From positions 574,053,173 to 574,117,172 of the forward strand of contig NC_056749.1 of the NCBI RefSeq assembly GCF_019279795.1: 64,000 nt of DNA. Reading direction: 5' to 3'. The translations under genes were made by a program, and so were the position numbers. This DNA is from Protopterus annectens. Its lineage: Eukaryota; Chordata; Ceratodontiformes; Protopteridae. Below, in pieces: positions 11,096-22,225 of the stretch (position 1 is its first letter; each line of letters opens with the position of its first letter). Below the pieces are notes generated by a model. That model was not told the DNA's origin. It ran no database searches and worked only from the letters and a program-made list of their open reading frames with translations.

Positions 11096-11470
11096 TTTGG
11101 AACATTCTGAGTAGTGGCAAAAAAAAGGAAAGTGATAAGTAAAGAACCTTTATTTGTATATATGAGAATAAATTTAAAGATTTTGTCGAACAACCAAGGC
11201 AGATGTGTAACTTCAAAAGAAGAAATAAAACAACTTCAGGATGCTGGGTATGTAATAAATGCAAATACATCTGTGAAAATAATTCTATAAGATCTAATAT
11301 ATGGCCTGAAAAGGGCAATTATAATTCTAAAGGTGTCAACTACATTGCGATATGCTCTGTATGTCCCGCATTTCATATTGGTAAAATGGAACATGCATTT
11401 AAAAATGCATTTATTAACATAATTATGACCTATCCAAGGGTAATATTAACAGTGCCCCATTTAGACATTC
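11096..11470 (+). pseudogene. PLE-1 polyprotein C-terminal part, GIY-YIG region
   Basis: This continues the PLE-1 reading after CR1-1. A segment corresponding to the block between RT and endonuclease is followed by a cysteine-rich linker with CWVCNKCKYIC. A GIY-YIG-like core, VNYIAICSVCPAFHIGKME, follows at about 11327-11395. The usual FYIGKT is FHIGKM here, and the downstream Arg/His helix is replaced by non-matching sequence. The GIY-YIG domain of PLEs is a nuclease thought to cut the target for priming. This copy is degraded. Confidence 0.7.
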
Positions 11471-11654
11471 ATTAAAGTATTTCCTTTAAACAATTTTTGT
11501 TTATGATTTTAGAAAAAGTATCCCCGACCCTGAAAGAGGTGTGTGAGAGGAGAAAATAGGGCTTATGGAGTTGGTCATTTAAACCAGAAAAATGCGTGGC
11601 ATCCAATTTTAATTGTTAATTTAGTCACGCTCATTGTTTCCTTTGTCCCCCAGA

Positions 11655-11735
11655 TGTATTTATTTAACATTTGTTTACTGGGAAAGTCCGACTTGGAACA
11701 AAGCTAATTTTCAGTGGCGGCCAGGAGAATTGAAG
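11655..11735 (-). mobile_element. 3' tail fragment of the SINE-1 / LINE-X tail family
   Basis: Read on the minus strand this gives TTCTCCTGGCCGCCACTGAA, then AAGCTTTG-like sequence, GGACTTTCCC and a TTAAATAAATA tail. It matches the 3' end of SINE-1 (158-240) and, more weakly, the LINE-X 3' end (46745-46835). The tRNA-like head is absent, so it could be a 5'-truncated SINE or LINE. It lies inside the 3' region of PLE-1. Confidence 0.65.
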
Positions 11736-11739
11736 CAAA

Positions 11740-12110
11740 GAGTTGCAAAACTATAATTGTTTTTAATTTATTATTAATTTTACTAGAAAATATTTATCCA
11801 TTTATCAAGTTTATTTACTTGTTTAGATGATACACAGTTTTCAATGCTTTTATGAGTTTGTCAATTTTTTTTATCCCAAGTCTTTAAGGGTTATACCTGT
11901 AAATATTTCTTAGGTTGCAATTAGTTTTCAATTTAATTATTGGCCATGTGATTAATTGTAACTATATAAATATGTAGATGTGGGTAGGACTTTTGATGAA
12001 ATTCTGTTGTATTCTGAAGGGATGAAAAGCCTTTCAGCTTAAACACAAAGAAATCTGAAGTGTTTGTACTAGTCTATAATGGATGTTTCCATTGTGCTCT
12101 GGTGATTTAG
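11740..12110 (+). repeat. PLE-1 3' non-coding region, pLTR-like
   Basis: AT-rich sequence following the PLE-1 coding relic. It ends with a TGATGAAATTCTG tract and a GATGAAAAGCC tract (about 11993-12030), which resemble the CTGATGA and GAAA boxes of the hammerhead-like motif seen in PLE-2 and PLE-3. CR1-2 begins immediately after. Assignment is by position and by this motif only. Confidence 0.45.
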
Positions 12111-12189
12111 GTTCATAGGTAGGTACTAGGCTATCAGCCCTAGGGCCCATACAAGCCTAGCCAAAAAATGTACCCTGGCTTTCGCCATC

Positions 12190-14975
12190 CAAGAATATTA
12201 TTTTCCTGTGCCCCTGTCGAGCAGAGCCACAGAAGTGATCCCTGGGGTGAATTTCCCATTTCCCATCCAATCATCAAGATTTTTCTTGAAGAGTGCTGAT
12301 GAGGAGCTCTGTTTGAAATAGGAAGTCTGTTACAGAGTATGGGAAGTCTCTGGGACAGGAATCTATCCCTCCAGCATGTTCTGTTTATTGTGGTGACAAG
12401 GTTTAGGTCCCTAGAGCATGTAGCTCAGAGGGATTGGGATTTCTTTAAGTGGAGCATGTCCAACAGCTCTGGGTTTGACATAGCTTTGTATGTTAGGCAG
12501 AGATCACCCCTGAGTAGGCGATATGTGATGGAGTAAAGCTGTAGTTTTTTGAGACGGTCTGCATAGGGCATCTGTTTGAGGCCAGTAATTCTCTTTGTGA
12601 GGTAGTTGTTGTAGATGTCTTGTGAGGTACATACCAAAAGGGGCGTTGTACTCTATTATGGGTCTAATGAGTGATGAGTAGAGGGGAACAATGACTTCTT
12701 TTTTTCTGGATGAGAATCCTTTTGTGATGAGATGAGCCATGTAGAAGGATTTCCTGACCACTGTGGCGATGTGATTATCAAAGGAGAGACTACTGTCCAC
12801 CTGTGTCCCAAGGTCTCATCACATTTTTGGCATTAAGTAGATTACCAGCTATGTGGTAGTTCATGGGTACAGAGTTTTTACCAAAGGGGATGACAATACA
12901 CTTTTTGGCATTGAGCTTCAGGCCATGGCTTTGACACCAGTTATCTGTCTCAGTGAGGCTCTTTTGTAGTTTGTCCACATCATTAGGAGTTTCGATTATG
13001 GCTCCTAGTTTGCAGTCATCTGCAAACTTTGTTAGCCAAAGACCTTCTGTGTTGGCCTGCATGTCATAGAAGTAGATACCAAACAGGAGAGGACGCAGGA
13101 CCGAACCCTGTGATACTCCACTTGTCACTGGTCTGATGTCGAATTTGTAATCAGCTACTTTCACAGTGTGGGTTCTGTCCGTGAGCCAGTTGGCAACCCA
13201 TCTTGTGACATAGGGATTTATACCTAGTTTAGTGAGCTTATCTATAATTCCAGAGTGGGGGGATGGTGTCGAAAGCCTTGGCGAGATCTAGATAAGCTGT
13301 GTGAACCATTTTACCCTCATCTATGGCTTTGGTGACTGCTTCAAAGAAGTCAATCAGGTTTAGGAGACATGATCTGCCTTTTACAAATCCAAACTGGGTA
13401 GGATCCAGAGTTTGGAGATTACTAATGTCTTTGTTTATGAGTTTCACGATGATACGTTCCATGGCCTTGCAGACCAGGCACGTCAGGCTAATGGGGCGGT
13501 AGTTCCCGGGGTCCGTCGTAGCTCCCCCTTTGTGGAGTGGGATAACCATCGCCGTGCGCCATTCAGTGGGTACAAAGCCTGAGGTGAGGCTATGATTGAA
13601 CATGGTACTTAGGTAGGGTGCCAGTTCATTCTGTAGTCCATGTAGAACGCAGCCTGGAATATTGTCAGGTCCCATGGATGCTGTGTTCTTGGCTTTGGAG
13701 AGTGTGTTTTTTACCTGTGCAGCCGTGATTATAGGAACTTTGCATTCTTCCGGTATAGAGATGGGCCCTCTAGGGGGTGAGAGGGGGATGAAGTTAGCAT
13801 TGAACCTATCTGCTAGGATGTTGGCAATATCAATTGGTTCTGTATATTTAGTGTCATTGTGCTGTAACTCAGAGCAGATCTGAGTGTTCCCATTTAGATT
13901 CTTGGCATAGCTATAGAATGCTTTGTGGTTGTCTTTAAAGTCAGTGGCAATTTTGTTTTCGTAACTAGCTTTGGAGGATTTTATGAGGGATCTCAGCTTC
14001 TTACTGAGGTTGACCAAGGAGTTCCTCCAGTCATGGGATTTTACTCTTTTTTGCAACAGTTTCTTTCTTCTGTTGTAGAGTTTGTTTATGGCAGAGGACC
14101 ACCAGATTGGCTTCCTTTTTTTGGAGGATAACATCTTGGTTCTATTAGGGATAGCATGATCCATGCACTTGTGTAAGTGCTTATAAAGTGTATTTGTGTA
14201 GGATTCGGCAGTCATACCTCTGTTGTCCGTCTGCATGGGTGTCATGAAGTGTGCCACTTCTGTCTTAAGAAGTGTGAAGTTGGCTTTGGAGAAGTTTTTT
14301 ACGATGGTTTCCCTAATTGGGGGTGGGAATGGGATGTGGATGTCTAGGCTGATTAGCTTGTGGTTGGATCTGACCAATGAGGAATTGACCTCTGGTGTGG
14401 AACACTGGTTTCCCATGTTGGTAATGACCAGGTCTAGGATATTGCTGCCCCTGGTGGGGGTTGTGAATAAGTTGATCCAAGGCATTGGAATTTATGAATT
14501 CTAGAAAACGTTGAGCAAAAGAGTTGGTACATGAGTAGTTTTCCCAGTTAATGGTGGGGTAATTGAAATCGCCCATTATTAGGGTGTTGGGTTGTACCCT
14601 AATACTTTCCAGTGTATCAAGAAATGAGGAGTGTGAATCCTGAGGCATGGTGGGGGGTCTGTAGCAAGCAACAATTTGGATTGCGGTCTTGCCCAGAGTT
14701 AGTTGCACTTGGATAATCTCAGATGCATTATACTGTGCAACTAGCCTGGAGGTGTGGATATCTTTAATGAATATGGGCACGCCCCTGCCTTCAGTGCTTC
14801 TTTCTGGGTTAGGTGGCCGAAAGGTGTGGTATGAATTGAAGCCTGGTAATGCAGGGGTGCTCTCTGGAGCTTTGAACCAGGTCTCTGTCACTGCACAGAT
14901 GTCAATGTTCTCCATTTTAAGGAGTGCCTCGAATGAGTGCATTTTGAGGTTTAGATTTCTAGCATTGAGTAGCAT
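12190..14975 (-). pseudogene. CR1-2 ORF2 (endonuclease-RT), broken
   Basis: A start at 14975 (MLLNARNLNLKMHSFEALL) opens the APE-type endonuclease with AVTETWFKAPE, LIMGDFNYPTINWENYS and a later SNHKLISLDIH (SNH in place of SDH). A frame change near 14480 is followed by a 415-codon open stretch down to 13238. It carries SMGPDNIPGCVLHGLQ, NYRPISLTCLVCKAMERI, FGFVKGRSCLLNL and TAYLDLAKAFDTIP. The palm continues in another frame at 12790-13164 (KFADDCKLGAI, GLKLNAKKCIVIPFG), and the C-terminal domain is scattered from 12800 to 12339. At least three frameshifts make it non-functional. Confidence 0.85.
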
Positions 14976-15059
14976 TACCCTCAGATTTTGCTTGCTTGTA
15001 CCTGTTATGGTGGTGAATTTGTCATTTGAACCTTGCCTAAAAAAGGCACTATAGGGGTG

Positions 15060-15800
15060 GCAAGAGCCTTAGCTAGTATCCGGAATCCTAAGGGTGACAG
15101 GTGCAGGCCATCTCTGGAAAAGCATCATGGACTGTCTATCATGTCATCCCAGGCAGACAAATACTGGATCCTCTTAGAATGACACCAAAAGCTTAGCCAA
15201 TTGTTGAAGTCAATCATTTTGTCCTTGTACTGTGGTATCATTCTGGGTGATGGCAGGATGCTACTCAGGGTTAGGGTCATACCTGACTGGGATACAAGAT
15301 TGGAGAGCTCCTCCATGTCTCTCTTCATGTAGTCCAGCGAGGTATATCTCGGGTCATTCACACCAACATGGACAATGAGTGTCATATTTGTACTTGTTGT
15401 GGAGTGACCTGAGTGCATGCATTATGTGGAAGATCCTGGCACCTGACAGTCAGCTGACATTAACTTTCTCCTTGTTTAGCCTGGTGAGTGGAACATCAGT
15501 GTGCCTGACTTTAGAGTCACCTATGACTAGAGTGTTGGATATGTTGTTATGCCTTATGGGCTGTGGTTGAGTGGCACACTGAGTTTGTGGGCTGTGTGTC
15601 ATTTGGGTTGTGTTGGGGGGTGGAGTTTGCTTGTGATTATGCTTTGGATGCCCCTGATGCTTTGGCAGGTTTTTATTGAGAGCCTCCAGGAATGTAGGTG
15701 TGTGTTTTGTGTTTGTATGTGTGTGTTTTGGTGGTGTAGGTTTTGAGGGACTATGTGATGATTGATTTGCTGCATTCATTCTTCAGTACTGGTGGATTTT
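15060..15800 (-). pseudogene. CR1-2 ORF1 remnant with SGNH/esterase-like domain
   Basis: The minus strand has a polar, Pro/Thr/His-rich segment (15620-15779), then TLVIGDSKVRHTDVPLTRLN (about 15480-15545), with the GDS nucleophile block. VHVGVNDPRYTSLDYMKRD follows, with the Gly and Asn of the GxND block. Near 15170 is FWCHSKRIQYLSAWDD. SGNH hydrolase-like domains occur in ORF1 of CR1-like LINEs; their role in retrotransposition is not settled. The N-terminal zinc-finger-like part seen in CR1-5 is absent, and sequence diverges at about 15800. Frame breaks occur near 15450. Confidence 0.7.
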
Positions 15801-15839
15801 GAGTTTGTTGGGTCTAGTTTGCTATGAACCAATGACTGT

Positions 15840-16520
15840 TGAGTGAAGTTTGCTTAAATCAGAACAAAGACACTTAGAATAACAGGCACAACTCCCTTTC
15901 ACCAGCAATTCCCAGCTCAGAAGGGTAGAGGCTTCCCTCTTCTCCCACAAGAGTGTAGACCACAAACATTCCTAATGTACGATAACTAGTTTAAAGCCCA
16001 TATGCTTAAATCAAAACTAAGAGGCTTATGAATAGTAATTACAAAGTAATCAGGCTACTAACAAGCACCAATAAATGCAGCAGATTAAATGCAACTGAAC
16101 AGTTAAGAACATGCAGCAAAAAGCTAAATAAAGTAGGAAGAATTACAAATGCAGCAAAGGCAGCAGTGCATTTTTGGTATGTGGGAAGGGAGGAATCAGA
16201 AGAAAATTTAAGTATGAGATGAAGGGGGGGGGGTCTTAGAATGAGCTGATGAGATAGGACAGGGAGCAGTTTCCAAAATCAGATTTATTGTAGAGGCAGG
16301 TAACTGAAAAGCTACCAAGTTTAAAAGTACAACAGCAGTAGTGCTGGTGGGTGGGAATAATCAAATGTAGACAGAGAACAGCAAGTCAGACAAGCACCAC
16401 AGCTAAATAAAGATGCCACTAAAGATTTGCAGTTATGTGAGGAATGCTATTTCTCAGTTCCTCCCACTAATCAGCTGGATATTCACTATCGGCAAAATAA
16501 TTTATTTTTTTATTGACCCT
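15840..16520 (-). repeat. CR1-2 5' region with about 150-bp monomer-like repeat
   Basis: GCTTAAATCAGAAC near 15852 recurs as GCTTAAATCAAAAC near 16004, about 152 bp apart. The intervening GACCACAAACATTCCTAATG block matches 37840-37870, 37990-38015 and 38310-38335 in CR1-4. Further right, stretches around 16130, 16190 and 16440-16490 match 38590-38810 of CR1-4 in the same order. This is the conserved 5' untranslated region of this subfamily, presumed to hold its promoter. Confidence 0.6.
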
Positions 16521-16999
16521 ACCCAACAAAAAACTTAAACCAAAATACAATAAAAGAAAAAGATAAAAAACAGACGCAATCAAACCTTAAATGAATAACT
16601 TCAATCCAAAATCAAATGCAGACAAAGATCAGCAATATTCAGGCAGACAGCAGCAAGTTAAACAATCACTATAGCCTGGGCCGATCCTAGAATTTTGGGG
16701 GCCCTACTCAAGAGAATGTAAAGTGTTACTACATTGCCATCACACCACCTTCCCTGTGAAGTTCACCCAACACCATTTAACAATCGCTATATAGAGCTAC
16801 CACATTCAGACCATTTACAAAGACTTGTAGTGCCAACGTATACACACACTGACTGGCAATTTGTATCAATGTACCAATTTTACATTATGACAAGCCCCTG
16901 TACTGTATCAAGCTAGTCCCACAGCGGTACAGACACCCACACTAACTAACTTCTACACACTGGAAATATATACACACACTGGAAATATATACACACACA

Positions 17000-17320
17000 A
17001 ACCAATGACAGCACTACAAGACTGAACAGACACACCTCATATAGGGCAGAGACACACAAGAAAGCTACACAGACTCTTGCATACAGGGCAGCCACACAAG
17101 ACAGGCAGCACTACAGCAGGACTGAACACCCACACAGACTCCCACATACAGGACACAGGCATCCACCCAGGGCAGAGAGACACAAGACCAGGACAAAACT
17201 ACAGCAAGACTGAAGAGACCCACACAAGACAAAGGCAGCACTACAGCAGGACAACTGAGACACCCTCACAGACTTCCAAACAGAAGACAATGACAGCACT
17301 ATAGCAAGACTGAAAAACAC
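17000..17320. repeat. Degenerate tandem tract rich in CACTACAGCAGGACTGA
   Basis: The phrase GGCAGCACTACAGCAGGACT and close variants recur at about 17005, 17103, 17195, 17235 and 17295. They are joined by CACACAGACT and ACATACAGG-type links. Spacing is irregular, 40-100 bp. It belongs to the hAT-2 non-coding region and has no counterpart of this size in hAT-1. Confidence 0.55.
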
Positions 17321-17708
17321 AAGATGCATTAGAGAAGCTGACCCCATCATGCAAGACAGAAACCACTACAGACATGTATAACAGTCCCATTGCAGAGACA
17401 CACGACAGCCATGGGGGACAGACATAGAGAGGACTACAGACACAGAAGACATACAACAGAAAGCCATGGGGATTACAGAGCCTGAGACAGACACAAACCC
17501 AAAGAAACAAGTTATTCAAGAGAAAGTCATGAGGATTACAGTGACTGAAGCAAGACTCAAACCCAAAGAGAAACAGGCGAACTCAAAAAGCACACAAATA
17601 ACAGACACCAAAGTGTCATTTATCTTAAATGTGCAGTTAATTCCTCAGCTTTTCCGATTGCCACTTTTAGTGCCATGTGAGCAATTTGTTCATCTGGTGT
17701 TTTTGTCT

Positions 17709-17765
17709 TGGCCTCATGATGAATTCTTCCACTCCCAGCTGTCCTGGCCTCAACAAATTCTGCTG
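17709..17765. repeat. Unexpanded counterpart of the 36-bp minisatellite
   Basis: TGGCCTC occurs at 17709 and again at 17745, exactly 36 bp apart, with CACTCCCAGCTGTCC between. This equals about 1.6 units of the array at 1869-2697. The position relative to the pre-array tract (CCTCAGCTTTTCCGATTGCC in hAT-2, CCTCAGCTTTTCTGATAGCT in hAT-1) is the same in both copies. Confidence 0.8.
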
Positions 17766-17929
17766 CTATTAATCCTTCCTGTCTTACTTGGTTCTACTCA
17801 CTAGAGTAATCAAAATCAGTGAATGCACTGCATACTATACACAACAGGCTAATGTGCTACCTGAAATTTACTGCCATTCAACAATCTAAAAGATTGCTGT
17901 TAAGGAAATATGAGCACATTCCTTGAGTT

Positions 17930-19350
17930 TTACTGGGATCTTAATGAATTTTCTAACGGACAAAAGTCTTCAATAAGGTTGCTGTATGCTATACCTTGTC
18001 CCAATTCATGCTCAATCGGTAACACAGCTAAGCCTGAAAGTATTTCCTGACTCATTACTGGACAGAGGTGTGTCTTTATTAGTTTCAGTTTAGAAAAGCT
18101 GCATTTTACAGCAGCCATTGTAACAGGTGCAGTCAAAAGTGCTGTGAAACAAGTATTTGGATGTCTTGTAAGTCGTCGTGAATGAGTAAATTTAACAATC
18201 GATGACGATTCAGTATCATTCATGCTAGAAAGGCTTTGCAGTTCATGTCCAAGGTCAGACCCATCAGTTTAACAGTGGCCAATTATCCGGTCTTTCAGAG
18301 CCCTTGCATTGTTGGATCAATGTGTCTTCAACAACTTCAATCAAGGCTTTAATAGTTCATTAAAAAATCCAAAGGCCTAATCAAACTCAAAGCTGATCAA
18401 ACCAATCCTGTACGGTCTCATCCTCTCTCTCATAGTCAAAGGAGTGCTTAACTTTCCTTTGCCTCATTTCCCAAAATGTGACGCCAACATTGACTTCTTG
18501 TGCTATCTTGGTGGCTTCACCCATGGCATGTTGAAATCCTGTCTGTCGTACTTTCTCAGTAAGCCCCTAGTTGATTTCAGCTCTTTGACAAACAAATATC
18601 AACCAATGGACTCTGCAGAAAATTTCTTGCACAGTTTACCTCTCTCAGCACATCATATCAAACCTTAAACATATAATTAGTTGATATGACATAAGCAAGG
18701 AGACTGTGCTCAGAACTTGTTGATATGTTACAGAATCGCCTGTACATAAAGCTTCACCTATTGCTTGTAGTGCTTTCATGACGCCCTTCAATTGAAATCA
18801 TACTGCCCTGACGGACTATACTGCATTCCCAGCAAGTCTCAGATAGTGGCTTCACAGTGATCTTCGTGTCATTTCAAGATCTACCATCAGTTTGTTTATG
18901 CTGAGCAGAGTAAGTGTTCTGCAGACATCCAAAGAAAGACACTGCCTGTAGTGATGAATGTGCTCCATCACTAATTATAACACTTAAATTATGGCAGACA
19001 TATAGTGCAGACAAATCCCTCAAATTCATCTGTTTTATCCAGGCTTGCACTTCAGCTTGTTTCCCTTTCATATTGCTGTCAAAGCCATATTCTTGTCCTT
19101 GACAGTCGTTAATGTCCAGTTGATGATGATGGCGATTTGCAGAGTCTGAAGAAATGCTTCTGTAATTTCTGCTGTGGTTGTATCATTCACAGGCAAAAGT
19201 CTCAGAAAGTGTTCCTGAACTGTGGCTGCAGTACTTGAAATGTCCACATGTAATTCACAGGGACAAATCCCATAATGTTCCTCAACCATGGCTGCAGTAC
19301 TTGAAATGTCCACATAACGAAGTGCTATAAGTCATTTGTTCTTACCGCAC
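17930..19350 (-). pseudogene. hAT transposase pseudogene (ZMYM1-like), copy 2
   Basis: The best-preserved part is the C-terminal dimerisation region on the minus strand at 17930-18223. It has CSFSKLKLIKTHL and MSQEILSGLAVLPIEHELGQ, diagnostic for ZMYM1-like hAT transposases. Decayed middle parts lie at 18780-18980. At 19068-19313 a segment corresponding to the region just after DCTPD reads VDISSTAATVQEHFLRLLPV. It is preceded by a local duplication reading VDISSTAAMVEEHYG. The coding relic stops near 19350, so the N-terminus and the DCTPD block are gone. Many stops and frameshifts; not functional. Confidence 0.8.
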
Positions 19351-21318
19351 CCACAATCTCAAAAAAAATGTTTATTTTTGTCATGGCTTGATGTTTCCTA
19401 CATTTTAATGGCACTCTGGGACTATTTACAGGATTTTAAATACTTTTATATGTAATTCCAGAGTCTGACCACATGGGGGTATGGCAGCTTAACGTGCTTT
19501 TGATAAATTAGTTTGACACTCAGTATCCCAGAATGCAGTACTTGGCTGTAAAATGTTACATCATGCCTAAAGCTCCTGTCGTTCCATAGATGTTACATAC
19601 ATATACTGCTCTTTTAGTCAGTACTTTCATTCCCTGCAGCTGAATGACTACTTAAAACTGAAGCAGTGCAAATGTCACAGAACAGACTTTCAAAGTGCTT
19701 TTTACTGCTGCTTTTATAGTTATGCTTAAATGGCACTAATTTGTGAGAGACTGAATTCCAGTCCATCTACTTTTCCCCTCCCCCATGACACTTATCTTCC
19801 CTAGCTGTTAAAGTCCTGAGGGTAATTTGAGCTTTTAATTCCTGTGATTGGCAACTTTCAGCCATGCTGAGATCAAGGGAAATTAGATGAGCCAAACCCC
19901 CTGTTGACTCATCTAATTTCCCTTGATCTAGCATTGCCTTTGACAGAGGGGACATTTGTTTTTGTTGCATTATAGCTATGGCCTTACCTGACAACATTCA
20001 CATGCAGTTTCTGAAGTAGTAATTTAAAGGGACAATCCCAGGGATTTTTTGTTTTGATTCTGGTCTTTGTTTACATTTTCAGTCTGGCTTTCTGGGCATG
20101 TCCCAACTTTGGCTGCAGGGGTTGGGGGAGGGTGCTTACAGGAAGCTTCAGAGGTGTTAGGCAGATTCCTTCTCAAATTGCAGTTGTACTTAAAACAGCT
20201 CTCACTGAGTGATTCATTAGTTTCAACTGTCCTTTTTATTCTCACAGAAACTAGTTTTTCAGGGATGTTATGACTTGACTTGCTAATACTCTGCAGGAAA
20301 GCATCTGAGCAGTGCAAAGTTAAAACATTGGTAAACAGAGTTTTGAGTTAATTTCATTTTATATTTTAATTTTGTGCTGATTTCTAAATGCTAGCTAAGT
20401 GCAATGACTTCATGTCACAAATGCCCTACTGTCTGTAGAAAGCATCTGAAAGATGCAAGTTTCAAACAGTAGTAGAAACAGTCTTGTTTCTTTTTTCAGG
20501 TTCAAATGGATCTCTGAATACTACCCAAGTGTGATGTTTTTTTTACTGCTCTGTAAAAAGGCACATGCCTAATACAGGGTGCAAACATGAGTAGATAATC
20601 TTCAGTTCCTTTTGTTTTGTAGTCTACATTGCTCATATAAACTTAGAATGCTGCTAGAATAACACAATTTGTGTTATCATGCATTTTCTAAAGGATAAAA
20701 AGTCTGAGCTCAGATATGTCATTATTTAGTGAATTTCAACTTCATTGATTTGGAGGAAAAGTGAAGATTTTATGAGCAACAGAACGATATTAGATGACAA
20801 TCTAGTCATTCATAAAAAATGTGGACAGACCCACTGATCCATTCCTTTAATTTCACATTTTTATGTTGAGCTGTTCTCATGCATTTCTTACTATACATAC
20901 TACATGCTGGTGACTTACTGGTTGCACTGTATGATAAGCTCTTAAACAGTTGTATGTCTCTTTCTACATTACAACTGTATGCGTTTGTACTTCATTCCAC
21001 TGTTATATGTAGACAGGTAACTGAAATGATACATTGTGGGTTTTTTGTTTTCATTATGTCTCTACTGCCTGACCGGTGGCTAATTCCCTGTCTGACAATC
21101 CGTAGTCGTACAGGGCAATTTTCAAACTGTTGTTGCCGTTCCAACTTGGTCACATGAAGGCAACGTCACAGCAGTGGCACATCTAGTATCCTACCCTCTT
21201 CACTACCTTATTCTCTAAAACCTTTCCCTTTATGGCAAATCAACACAAAATACATAATTTCCCTTGTATGTGTGTTGTGTCATGACTTCATATACTGCTT
21301 TTGCACATTTATATACTG
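19351..21318. other. No gene recognised
   Basis: AT-rich sequence without a convincing coding region. A perfect hairpin sits at 19871-19928. A weak direct repeat of GAAAGCATCTGA followed by related sequence occurs at about 20296 and 20439. Nothing else is identifiable. Confidence 0.5.
19871..19928. repeat. Perfect 21-bp inverted repeat with 16-nt loop
   Basis: The left arm, GATCAAGGGAAATTAGATGAG (19871-19891), is an exact reverse complement of 19908-19928. Similarity continues weakly outside, GCCATGCTGA on the left against the complement of TAGCATTGCC on the right. It could be a small foldback element or a local inverted duplication. I see no annotation beyond the structure. Confidence 0.85.
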
Positions 21319-21326
21319 TGTCACTG

Positions 21327-21702
21327 TAAGGCTGCCACATCTCCACATGCCCAAAGTGGGATTTTTGTATGAAAATGTGCTATTTTGTAGGACAATCCAC
21401 ACCTACAAACAGTGCAAAGGACAGGACTTCAGTTTACTACCAAAATAAAAGGTAATTTTTTTTAGAATTTGATTTATTTATACTGTTTCATATAATATTT
21501 AAGTGTTTCAAAGACACAATAATGGAATTATGCCTGTATTGAAGGAAATGTAATTTTTTTGCCCTAAAATTTTCAGCAATTTCCTGCAGGATCAGTAAAG
21601 TATTTCTGATTCTGATATGTGACATTTTTTTATCTTTTTTCACAGGACACAACTGTCAAGATAGTAGCTGTCCTGCATAAAGTGGGACATGTGATAACCC
21701 TA
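21327..21702. mobile_element. Small non-autonomous DNA element (hAT-like MITE)
   Basis: The left end TAAGGCTGCCACATCTCC and the reverse complement of the right end, TAGGGTTATCACATGTCC, are imperfect terminal inverted repeats. They are flanked by TGTCACTG (21319-21326) and TGTTACTG (21703-21710), an 8-bp duplication with one mismatch, the length used by hAT transposases. The interior has no coding frame. It includes a GGATCAGTAAAGTATTTCTG stretch (about 21591-21610) followed by TTCTGAT, reminiscent of a LINE 3' tail, possibly from a nested insertion. Confidence 0.55.
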
Positions 21703-21710
21703 TGTTACTG

Positions 21711-22106
21711 ACATTACTGAAGATACGCAGCACACATTGCAATTCTGTTCTGTAAAATAATGATGGTCAGTGCTGCAATATTTTATTTTGAGCTGTTCCT
21801 TATTACTGTACTATCTGTCATTATGTCTAGATCAAAACTTCTCTTTTGAATACACGTGTTACGTTCTGACTTTGTTATAGGGAGATATTAAACACAAGGT
21901 TCCATCTGTCTTTTGACTGTATTACTGAGATTATACAACATTATATTCTTTAATCAAATGTCACCAAATGCATAAATACATTATAAATGTACTAGAGACC
22001 GTACAGCTATGTTTTAATATCATACTATTCCTGATCATACTATGTCGTGCTTGTCATCTTTTTGAGTGTCTCACACTGCTACAAAGGTATTGTCATGTGC
22101 TTCATC
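21711..22106. other. No gene recognised
   Basis: AT-rich unique-looking sequence between the MITE and CR1-3. No frame, motif or repeat that I can support. Confidence 0.5.
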
Positions 22107-22225
22107 AGCTTGTTAGGTTCATAGGTTCGTACTAGGCTATCTGCCCTAGGGCATTTATAAGCCTAGCCAGAGTGTGTGTGGCTTTCACAACCCCTTAGGA
22201 TGAGAATACTATGTCCATTTAGGGT

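Larger units (their letters stand above)
12111..16520 (-). mobile_element. CR1-like LINE of an older subfamily (CR1-2)
   Basis: The 3' end at 12111 carries GGTTCATAGG and the conserved 3' hairpin. An ORF2 relic, ORF1 remnant and 5' non-coding region follow toward the right. Protein differences from CR1-1, -3, -4 and -5 are spread evenly (for example AVTETWFKAPESTPALPGFN then YHTFRPPNPERS), which points to a separate subfamily. Its 5' region matches that of CR1-4 in order. The right boundary is approximate. Confidence 0.85.
16676..19350 (-). mobile_element. hAT DNA transposon relic (hAT-2), same family as hAT-1
   Basis: Starts with the same ATTTTGGGGGCC entry as hAT-1, followed by the same ordered landmarks: CACACC.CCTTCCCTGT, TGACAAGCCCCTGTAC, the tract AAACCCA.AGAGAAACAG, the pre-minisatellite tract, then the transposase C-terminus. 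Similarity stops at about 19350, before the segment coding for the DCTPD block. Both copies lack intact coding sequence and are clearly diverged, so these look like independent old insertions, not one recent duplication. Confidence 0.75.

Noticed and set aside
16734-17519. Short frames with tyrosine/threonine- or cysteine-rich repeats
   Set aside because: They are translations of the degenerate tandem tract of hAT-2 and are unsupported by any family.
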